Positions 1 to 4,834 of a stretch of DNA of 11,663 bases are shown in pieces. This DNA is from Psychrobacillus sp040274765. GTDB lineage: Bacteria; Bacillota; Bacilli; Bacillales_A; Planococcaceae. Every line of letters begins with the position of its first letter. Within the stretch, counting starts at the first letter, position 1. The position numbers were made by a program, and so were the translations under genes. The notes beneath the pieces were generated by a model. That model worked only from the letters and a program-made list of their open reading frames with translations, was not told the DNA's origin and ran no database searches. The stretch is taken from NCBI GenBank assembly GCA_040274765.1, contig JBEMAY010000083.1, forward strand, positions 1 through 11,663, given 5' to 3'.

Positions 1-287
1 AAGCGAACAGCATCCTTCTCGCCGATTTGGTCGATTAGTTCATGAAGCATAATGTCATTTGAATACTGAAGTAATCCTGTGTTTGCGCTAGTGCTACCAG
101 TACCCATCATTAGTTTGTCTAATACAGCAACCTTTAATCCGGCCTTTGCAAGTGAAAGCGCCGTTAAGGAACCTGACATTCCTCCACCGACAATAACAAC
201 ATCGTATATATCTAAAGGCTCGATGGATTTTGGAGCAAACGGTTTTGTTGTAGTCGGCCAATAAAGTGATCCTTTATGTAGATTCAT
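1..287 (-). CDS. FAD-dependent oxidoreductase (DAO family), N-terminal part only
   Basis: This is the first 95 residues of a leftward gene that leaves the window. After about 27 residues with no signal peptide comes a classic FAD-binding Rossmann start: a hydrophobic strand DVVIVGGGMSG (about residues 29-39), then an alpha helix and a second strand ending in an acidic residue (VAVLDK). A GSTSANTGLLQY segment follows. That layout is typical of the DAO superfamily of flavin amine/amino-acid oxidases, including glycine-oxidase- and glutamylputrescine-oxidase-like members, which bind FAD and oxidise a C-N bond in the cytoplasm. The substrate cannot be told because the substrate-binding domain lies outside the window. 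The ATG at 287 is supported by GGAGGTA at 291-297. It is divergent from the exonuclease gene. Confidence 0.85.
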   Translation of the reverse strand, partial: MNLHKGSLYWPTTTKPFAPKSIEPLDIYDVVIVGGGMSGSLTALSLAKAGLKVAVLDKLMMGTGSTSANTGLLQYSNDIMLHELIDQIGEKDAVR

Positions 288-311
288 ATGTACCTCCAAA
301 GAGTTTTTTAG

Positions 312-339
312 AATATATACCCTCAATTTTTATTTTCAA
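312..339 (-). promoter_or_regulatory. predicted sigma-A promoter of the FAD oxidoreductase
   Basis: On the minus strand TTGAAA (334-339) is followed after 16 bp by TATATT (312-317). Transcription would start near 305, just ahead of the GGAGGTA ribosome binding site at 291-297. The call rests on hexamer match and position only. Confidence 0.5.
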
Positions 340-343
340 TCCA

Positions 344-352
344 TGTTATAAT
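344..352 (+). promoter_or_regulatory. extended -10 promoter of the exonuclease gene
   Basis: TGTTATAAT is a perfect extended -10 (TGN followed by TATAAT at 347-352), about 65 bp before the chosen start codon. No good -35 hexamer lies 17 bp upstream (CAATTT), which is common for extended -10 promoters. It lies back to back with the promoter of the divergent oxidoreductase gene. Confidence 0.6.
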
Positions 353-417
353 ATTATGTGATAAAACTATTAAACAGCTTGTATAGATGCGTTTAATAAA
401 CTAAAGGAATGATATAT

Positions 418-1317
418 ATGACACAGGAAAAACCTCATGTATTAGTTATAGATGGAATGGCATTATTGTTTCGATCTTTTTTTGCAACTGCCATGTCAGG
501 AAATTATTTTAAAAATGACAAAGGTATTCCAACAAATGCCGTGCAAGGCTTTGCTAGACATGTTCTAGCTGCACAGGAGCTAATGAACCCGACCCATATG
601 GCGGTTTGCTGGGATAAGGGAATGAAAACCTTTAGAAATGACCTTTTCGATGGCTACAAGGCGAATCGACCAAAGCCGGCAGACGAGCTAATTCCTCAAT
701 TCGATATGGCACAGGAGCTATCAGAGCATCTAGGCTGGCAGAATTTTGGGATAGTAGGCATGGAGGCAGACGATACCATCGCCTCTATTACACATAAATG
801 GAAGGACCAAGCACAGTTTACAATCGTAAGCGGAGACAAGGATCTACTTCAGCTTTTAGATTCTTCAACCGAGATTGCTTTTACGAAAAAAGGCTTTACT
901 ATATATGACTATTACAATCAAGGAAGATTCATAGAGGAATATGGAATCTCTCCATTACAGTTCCCAGATGTTAAGGCTTTTATGGGAGATTCCAGTGATG
1001 GCTATACAGGGGTGAAGGGGATTGGTCCGAAAACAGCACTTCAACTGATTCAAACATATGGCTCTGTTGAAAAGGTAATCGAGTCTATAAGTCTATTAAC
1101 AAAGGGTCAGCGAACAAAAATTGAAGCGGACCTAGAAATGCTACACTTATCCAAGCAGCTTGCTACAATTAGCAGAGATGTACCAATTGAAGCAGAGCTG
1201 GATCACTTACAAATACAAACTATTGATATGAGTAAATTCGATTTTTTATATGAGCACGGCTACACTATTTTAGCTCGTGCACTACAGGCGAAGCAGAATC
1301 CGGTGGGACAACTTTAA
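418..1317 (+). CDS. ypcP: 5'-3' exonuclease / flap endonuclease-like (YpcP family)
   Basis: This is a 299-residue cytoplasmic nuclease matching the stand-alone 5'-3' exonuclease family related to the N-terminal domain of DNA polymerase I. Such enzymes remove RNA primers and 5' flaps during lagging-strand maturation and repair. The PIN-like metal-binding acids are visible: D12 in VIDGMA, E116/D118/D119 in MEADD, D140/D142 in SGDKD, and D191/D194 in MGDSSD. A helix-hairpin-helix follows at once (GVKGIGPKTA). The arch-region motif DLFDGYKANRP is also present. Length is close to that of B. subtilis YpcP (about 296 residues). An ATG at 409 is in frame but abuts the AAAGGA Shine-Dalgarno (403-408), so the ATG at 418, with 9-nt spacing, is preferred. 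The 3' end overlaps the convergent C39-like gene. It has a complete set of acidic residues, so it is probably active. Confidence 0.93.
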   Translation: MTQEKPHVLVIDGMALLFRSFFATAMSGNYFKNDKGIPTNAVQGFARHVLAAQELMNPTHMAVCWDKGMKTFRNDLFDGYKANRPKPADELIPQFDMAQELSEHLGWQNFGIVGMEADDTIASITHKWKDQAQFTIVSGDKDLLQLLDSSTEIAFTKKGFTIYDYYNQGRFIEEYGISPLQFPDVKAFMGDSSDGYTGVKGIGPKTALQLIQTYGSVEKVIESISLLTKGQRTKIEADLEMLHLSKQLATISRDVPIEAELDHLQIQTIDMSKFDFLYEHGYTILARALQAKQNPVGQL

Positions 1318-1807
1318 CAAAGGTGAGGATAGGTCTATTGTCAGCGTATTTTATCTTTCGTATTGTACTGTCTCGTCCTCTCCCGCCATTATCGTGTACT
1401 ATTAAATAAATTTCGTCGTTTATCTGTTCATAGCCGATCATTGGAACCCAATGGTAGGAAAAAGAGAAGCTTTTCCTCCATTTAAATGTAAGATATTTAT
1501 CAAACTTAAGCGCGACTGGTCTGCCATGCTGTAATTCCTGTAAGGCATCTTCTACTGTGCACTTTTGGATTGTCCAATTCGCGCCTAATAGTCTTCTTAA
1601 ATACTTTATAAATCGAAATGTAAATAAACCAATCCTTGTGCCTTTTAATTGCCTATATAAATTATTCGGAATATGAGGGTGTCCGTTTGGTAACAAGTAA
1701 GTTAGGAGCACATATGCCGTAACAGGCCCACAGGCAGACGATTGAATCTTTTCATCGACGGTCACGTCATACTGCGAAAACCCTTGAACAGGTAGCTGAA
1801 TCTTCAA
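1265..1807 (-). CDS. C39-like cysteine peptidase family protein
   Basis: This is a 180-residue protein with the C39-like papain-fold triad in order: Cys26 in SSACGP, His119 in YHWVPMIGY, and Asp139 in HDNGGR. C39-like domains either cut leader peptides at double-glycine sites, as in bacteriocin exporters, or occur as free-standing peptidases of unknown substrate. This one has no transporter domain, no signal peptide and no membrane segment, so a cytoplasmic location is likely and its substrate is unknown. An ATG at 1825 is in frame but sits upstream of the AAGGAG Shine-Dalgarno (1816-1821). The TTG at 1807, with 8-nt spacing, is the better start. Its last 17 codons overlap the 3' end of the exonuclease gene on the other strand. 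The family assignment is firm from the triad; the enzymatic role is an inference. Confidence 0.78.
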   Translation of the reverse strand: MKIQLPVQGFSQYDVTVDEKIQSSACGPVTAYVLLTYLLPNGHPHIPNNLYRQLKGTRIGLFTFRFIKYLRRLLGANWTIQKCTVEDALQELQHGRPVALKFDKYLTFKWRKSFSFSYHWVPMIGYEQINDEIYLIVHDNGGRGRDSTIRKIKYADNRPILTFVKVVPPDSASPVVHELK

Positions 1808-1914
1808 GATCGTTACTCCTTTCATTTCTTATATATAGTACGTTTAAAATACCCTAAAGGTTTTAGTTAAATGTCTAATTATAAAGCAATATGGAAGTAC
1901 ATTGATTTTTTGAA

Positions 1915-1933
1915 CAGTTGGTGACTCCAACTG
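1915..1933. other. short perfect hairpin (7-bp stem)
   Basis: CAGTTGG (1915-1921) and CCAACTG (1927-1933) form a perfect 7-bp stem around a 5-nt loop, TGACT. No U-tract follows on either strand, so it is not an intrinsic terminator. It is the first of a cluster of hairpins in the gene-free stretch 1808-2297. Confidence 0.5.
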
Positions 1934-1972
1934 GGTGAAGGAGACAGATAAGTCGTTACAACCACGCGTGTA

Positions 1973-1996
1973 AGCAATAGGCAATGGCTTATTGCT
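1973..1996. other. stable hairpin with 10-bp stem and AATG loop
   Basis: Positions 1973-1982 (AGCAATAGGC) pair with 1987-1996 (GCTTATTGCT), with one G-T wobble and a 4-nt loop. It directly precedes a locally GC-rich stretch, CCGTCCGCGGAAAGCGTCCG (1997-2016), that stands out from the AT-rich surroundings. No poly-U tail follows. It could be part of an interspersed repeat or of a structured leader; the sequence alone does not decide. Confidence 0.55.
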
Positions 1997-2034
1997 CCGT
2001 CCGCGGAAAGCGTCCGACTTGCCCGAAAATCGAT
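1997..2034. repeat. GC-rich segment resembling a dispersed Bacillaceae intergenic repeat
   Basis: The stretch containing CCGCGGAAAGCGTCCG followed by CCCGAAAATCGATTC differs sharply in base composition from its flanks and has no open frame of note. It resembles short GGAAAGCGTCCG-type intergenic sequences that I recall as repeated in Bacillaceae and Planococcaceae genomes. That resemblance is from memory, and only one copy is in this window. It may be the remnant of a non-autonomous element. Confidence 0.3.
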
Positions 2035-2089
2035 TCTATTTTCTGATATAGCACCACAGTCTTTAACATAATAACATCGCTTTATTTAT

Positions 2090-2171
2090 AAAATACAAAC
2101 ATTAAACACTAGATGACGGAGGTATTGCAAGCAAAGTGCTTCTCATCTAGTGAAAATAATGTTTGTATTTT
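2090..2171. other. 82-nt imperfect palindrome / long stem-loop
   Basis: An outer stem of 15 bp pairs 2090-2104 with 2157-2171 (AAAATACAAACATTA with its complement). An asymmetric internal loop (2 and 4 nt, all A) separates it from a 10-bp inner stem, CACTAGATGA (2107-2116) with TCATCTAGTG (2143-2152). A small 5-bp hairpin, AAGCA/TGCTT (2129-2141), sits in the apical loop. Every stem base pair is Watson-Crick. It has no U-tract beyond three T's, so it does not read as a normal terminator. It could be a miniature mobile element remnant or a structured 5' leader of the acetyltransferase gene 126 bp downstream. Confidence 0.7.
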
Positions 2172-2297
2172 TCATAAAAATGAGTTAATTTCATACATAT
2201 ACTTTGTAAAAACCCTTGAAACTTATTAGATGACATTATTTTCAGGGGATCTTCTTGTTCAATTATATAAATACAGACTACTAAGGGGATGGATAGT

Positions 2298-3554
2298 TTG
2301 ATTCGAGTATTAGGGGAAAAAGATTTTGAGGCAGCCGCGGACCTAGCGTCTATGGCATATCCAGGAATGGGCATTCAGTCAGATGAAAAGAAGAAAGAAT
2401 ATGAGGAAAGACTGAAACGAGAACAAAGGGAAGAAAACGGTATTCTATTTTATGGATGCTACAATGCAAAGGAAGAATTAGTGGGAATCTATAGAAGAAG
2501 TGATTTTGAATGTAATATAAACGGTCAATTTCAGCGTCTATTTGGAATTGGAATGGTAGCGGTACACATTTTACATAAGAAGGAAAAGGTTGCATTCGAG
2601 TTGTTGAACCACTTTCATCAGGAGGCAAGAAAGGAAAAGGTAGCCCTTGTAGCGCTTTATCCTTTTAGCTCTAGCTTTTATCGAAAAATGGGCTATGGCT
2701 ATGGACCATTAAAATATGAGTTTAAAATCAAGCCTGGTGCCTTAAACAGTAATGGCGAGAAGGATCTAGTAGAGTTATTGTCTCCATCGGATGTGGAAGA
2801 GATTACTACTATTTATAACTCTTTTGCAGCTAACCACCACGGTATGATCAAGCGAACGTGGAGTGAGCGCCAGCATATTAAAAATGCTGCTAGCCGTTAT
2901 GTCGGGGTTCGAGAAAACGGGAAACTAATTGGAGCATTAGCCTTTACCCTCCAGCCAGTAAAGGACAGCCATTTCCTGCATCAAAACATGGTTATCCATG
3001 AATGGGTGTGGCTGAATCAAAAAGGCTTTAAGCAGCTTGAGGCCTGGGTGCATTCCCAGCAGGATCAGGTAGATCGCATCATATATGGTACGAACAATCC
3101 GGCATTCGTATATAGCCTAAACAATCCACCAAATGATTCTAATCATTTAATACCTAGCGTCTACCATGAGGTGGCAACTACTGGATCTGGTTTAATGTAT
3201 CGGATTTCTGATATTCCACTCTTTTTTAAGCAGATGCATTTTCAAACGCTACGCAAGCCTGAGAAGCACCAAGAAATTATAATCAAGGTAGAAGATACCT
3301 TTATTGTTGAGCAGTCTGGTTTATATAAGCTCACCTTCTTGGATGATAAATGGCATATTGAAAAAGTTGAAGTGGATTTAGATCAGTTTAACCTTGAAAT
3401 AGGTATTCAAGATTTAAGTGCTTGGTGGATGGGGTGTGTATCATTAAAGGATTTGGATAGCTATGGGGAAGTAGTGGTAAAAGAGTGTAACCCAGAGGAT
3501 TTAGATGACTGGTTCAAGCCACGAAAAGCTCCAATTTGCATGACAAATTTTTAA
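2298..3554 (+). CDS. Eis-like GNAT N-acetyltransferase with SCP2-like C-terminal domain
   Basis: This is a 418-residue protein with the architecture of the Eis family: an N-terminal GNAT fold (about 1-150), a second GNAT-like domain (about 150-290), and a C-terminal sterol-carrier-protein-2-like domain (about 300-418). In the first domain, the acetyl-CoA-binding strand and helix are seen around FGIGMVAVHILHKKEKVAFE, followed by the catalytic-tyrosine region SSSFYRKMGYGYG. The protein ends in PICMTNF, matching the family pattern in which the carboxy terminus reaches the active site. Known Eis proteins acetylate amines such as aminoglycosides or lysines; the substrate here is unknown. AAGGGG (2283-2288) directly abuts the in-frame ATG at 2289, so the TTG at 2298, spaced by 9 nt, is the more likely start. 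Only a weak AT-rich -10 candidate (TATATA, 2264-2269) lies just upstream. The gene appears monocistronic. Confidence 0.85.
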   Translation: MIRVLGEKDFEAAADLASMAYPGMGIQSDEKKKEYEERLKREQREENGILFYGCYNAKEELVGIYRRSDFECNINGQFQRLFGIGMVAVHILHKKEKVAFELLNHFHQEARKEKVALVALYPFSSSFYRKMGYGYGPLKYEFKIKPGALNSNGEKDLVELLSPSDVEEITTIYNSFAANHHGMIKRTWSERQHIKNAASRYVGVRENGKLIGALAFTLQPVKDSHFLHQNMVIHEWVWLNQKGFKQLEAWVHSQQDQVDRIIYGTNNPAFVYSLNNPPNDSNHLIPSVYHEVATTGSGLMYRISDIPLFFKQMHFQTLRKPEKHQEIIIKVEDTFIVEQSGLYKLTFLDDKWHIEKVEVDLDQFNLEIGIQDLSAWWMGCVSLKDLDSYGEVVVKECNPEDLDDWFKPRKAPICMTNF

Positions 3555-3590
3555 AAGAATATGCTGGGTTTCAATAGGTTATGGTAAAAC

Positions 3591-3629
3591 GACAAAGGGA
3601 GCCGAGATTATTTTCCCGTTTCCTTTGTC
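3591..3629. other. 12-bp stem-loop downstream of the acetyltransferase gene
   Basis: GACAAAGGGAGC (3591-3602) pairs with GTTTCCTTTGTC (3618-3629), including two G-T wobbles, around a 15-nt loop. No run of T follows on the plus strand, so it is not a canonical terminator on its own. It lies upstream of the hairpin plus T-tract at 3640-3669 and may stabilise the 3' end of the transcript. Confidence 0.45.
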
Positions 3630-3639
3630 ACCAGAATGA

Positions 3640-3669
3640 AAGGTTTAAGATTGTTCCTAAGCCTTTTTT
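3640..3669 (+). terminator. probable intrinsic terminator of the acetyltransferase gene
   Basis: AAGGTTTA pairs with TAAGCCTT around a small loop (stem 3640-3665, with one wobble and one A-C mismatch near the loop), and T-rich sequence continues to 3669. It lies about 85 bp after the stop codon at 3554 and just touches the stop of the convergent STAS gene. The stem is moderate, so confidence is limited. Confidence 0.5.
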
Positions 3670-4132
3670 ATTTGGAAGTGATTGTTTTATTTGATTCTTG
3701 TAGTAAGCGGTTCAATGCTTCTCGGAAATTTTTATATGTTTCGATATTAACATGTAGATCTGCATGAACAATTTCACGAATAAATTTCGGGTTAAACCCA
3801 ACATAAATTGGACGAATTCCCATTAAGCGAAGAGAGCTATTTAGTCTGGATATGGATATGGCCAATTCATTGTAATCGAATTCCTCGATATGCTCCACGG
3901 TCACTCCAGTAAAATCAAAAATAGCATGTTCTACCTCTTTATGTTCACCAATATATTGTAGTGTTTCCGTCTCAATATTCTCAAATCGCTCCTTATACAT
4001 ATAGCCTGCAATCGGCATTAGAATTGTTTTAGGAACAATAGATGGAATGATTGGCGTAGACATAGCTTTAATAATTCTTTCGTAATAAGCGACTTTCTCT
4101 TTTAACTTTAAAATCTCGTTTTCTTGAGACAA
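3668..4132 (-). CDS. stand-alone STAS-domain protein (RsbR C-terminal-like)
   Basis: This is a 154-residue cytoplasmic protein. Residues 3-24 are heptad-like and charged (ENEILKLKEKVAYYERI) and probably form a short coiled coil. From residue 27 (TPIIPSIVPKTILMPIAG) to about 145 it follows the STAS fold as found in RsbR/RsbS stressosome proteins, with the core strand AIFDFTGV (70-77) and the later RLMGIRPIYVGFNPKFIREI (20 residues). RsbR paralogs sense stress and control sigma-B through RsbT. Here the usual N-terminal sensor domain is replaced by the coiled coil. The position expected to carry the phosphorylatable Ser/Thr after TGV appears to be Ile82; residues 80-90 contain no Ser or Thr. A GTG at 4141 overlaps the AGAGGTG Shine-Dalgarno (4139-4145), so the TTG at 4132 is the better start. 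The role is inferred. Confidence 0.75.
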   Translation of the reverse strand: MSQENEILKLKEKVAYYERIIKAMSTPIIPSIVPKTILMPIAGYMYKERFENIETETLQYIGEHKEVEHAIFDFTGVTVEHIEEFDYNELAISISRLNSSLRLMGIRPIYVGFNPKFIREIVHADLHVNIETYKNFREALNRLLQESNKTITSK

Positions 4133-4163
4133 GTAAAACACCTCTGTTTTTTATATTATAATC

Positions 4164-4218
4164 AGAAAGTAGAAGAGGACTGTCGGGAAGAGCAGTCCTA
4201 TTTCCTTTCCTACTTTCT
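4164..4218. other. nested stem-loop between the STAS and thioredoxin-like genes
   Basis: An outer perfect 9-bp stem, AGAAAGTAG (4164-4172) with CTACTTTCT (4210-4218), encloses a perfect 7-bp hairpin, AGGACTG (4176-4182) with CAGTCCT (4193-4199). Read on the minus strand, the inner hairpin is followed by a pyrimidine-rich tail (CTTCTACTTTCT), so it might weakly terminate the upstream thioredoxin-like gene. A TATAAT on the minus strand (4155-4160) lies immediately after, as a candidate -10 for the STAS gene, though its -35 is poor. A regulatory role is therefore possible. Confidence 0.55.
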
Positions 4219-4315
4219 ATGTGCAATGGCATATGTGACGATTCTAGAGAAAGTATAGACTATTCAATTTGAATATAAGGCCTATATATAGCCAGTTATA
4301 GTACCCAAATTGGGT

Positions 4316-4636
4316 CTATTTAGCTTGTCCCTGTAAAAATTCCTCTACCTGATCAGGAGTTTTCGCATTCGCACTATGCAGGTGAGCTTTTTTCTCGCCA
4401 TTTTGATAAATAAGAAGGCTCGGTATTCCCATTACTTCATACTTTTCAGCAATTTCAGGAAGCTCATCACGATTTACCTCATACCAGGTGTAGTTGTTAT
4501 ACTTTTCCATGATAGGGTCAATAAACATTTCCATGCGGCGGCAATCAGGGCACCAGCCAGCTTCAAATTTAACTAAAACCTCTTGATCACCAGAAATGAT
4601 TTCATTAAATTGTTCTGTAGTAGTAATTTTTTTCAT
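4316..4636 (-). CDS. thioredoxin-like protein with WCPDC active site
   Basis: This is a 106-residue cytoplasmic protein, the size of a single thioredoxin domain. The redox motif is FEAGWCPDCRRM, with Cys29 and Cys32, and the conserved cis-proline is present at GIPS (Pro72). A CPDC centre differs from the CGPC of housekeeping thioredoxin. It is seen in small thioredoxin-like proteins of Firmicutes whose partners are mostly unknown. It probably acts in thiol-disulfide exchange. The open frame extends upstream to 4903, but the ATG at 4636 has a strong GGAGGTA (4644-4650) and begins the recognisable fold, so the longer form is rejected. It is divergent from fadN, and the STAS gene follows in the same direction after 183 bp. 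Confidence 0.88.
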   Translation of the reverse strand: MKKITTTEQFNEIISGDQEVLVKFEAGWCPDCRRMEMFIDPIMEKYNNYTWYEVNRDELPEIAEKYEVMGIPSLLIYQNGEKKAHLHSANAKTPDQVEEFLQGQAK

Positions 4637-4663
4637 TATAATATACCTCCAATGATAATACAT

Positions 4664-4677
4664 ACAGTTTACACTGT
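4664..4677. promoter_or_regulatory. inverted repeat ACAGT-TTAC-ACTGT upstream of the thioredoxin-like gene
   Basis: This is a 5-4-5 perfect inverted repeat lying 28 bp upstream of the thioredoxin-like start codon and just upstream of its ribosome binding site. Its size and position would suit a small repressor operator, but it matches no operator I can name with confidence. It could be chance. Confidence 0.3.
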
Positions 4678-4767
4678 TTCCCAAATTGGAGAAAGAAAAA
4701 TGTATTAAATTGTTCATTTTATTATTGCGAAAATTTAAACATTGCACTAGAATAGTAGATATAGAGA

Positions 4768-4795
4768 TTGCTTCTATTTTTTTTGTTAATAAAAT
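4768..4795 (+). promoter_or_regulatory. predicted sigma-A promoter of the fadNAE operon
   Basis: TTGCTT (4768-4773) is followed by a 16-bp T-rich spacer and TAAAAT (4790-4795), one mismatch from the -10 consensus. The start point would be near 4802, inside the FadR-type palindrome that begins at 4795. A repressor bound there would block polymerase directly. Confidence 0.55.
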
Positions 4796-4812
4796 GAATG
4801 AGCGTTCATTCA
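4795..4812. promoter_or_regulatory. FadR operator upstream of fadN
   Basis: TGAATGAGCGTTCATTCA is a perfect 7-4-7 palindrome. It agrees with the known Bacillus FadR (TetR family) operator consensus, TGAATGA and TCATTCA arms around a 4-bp centre, at every arm position. FadR is released from such sites by long-chain acyl-CoA, which induces beta-oxidation genes. Its overlap with the predicted -10 and start site of fadN fits repression of the whole operon. No second copy was seen elsewhere in the window. Confidence 0.88.
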
Positions 4813-4834
4813 AGACGAAGGGGAGGCTTTGCAC

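Noticed and set aside
79..264. 61-residue plus-strand frame opposite the FAD oxidoreductase
   Set aside because: It is antisense to a clearly conserved Rossmann-fold coding sequence and has no ribosome binding site.
2125..2229. 34-codon frame starting TTG after GGAGGT within the palindrome
   Set aside because: The Shine-Dalgarno is only 2 nt from the start, it lies inside a strong stem-loop, and the peptide shows no recognisable feature.
4655..4684. Minus-strand promoter TTGGGA-18 bp-TATTAT for the thioredoxin-like gene
   Set aside because: Transcription would begin within the ribosome binding site, so a functional promoter at this exact spot is unlikely.
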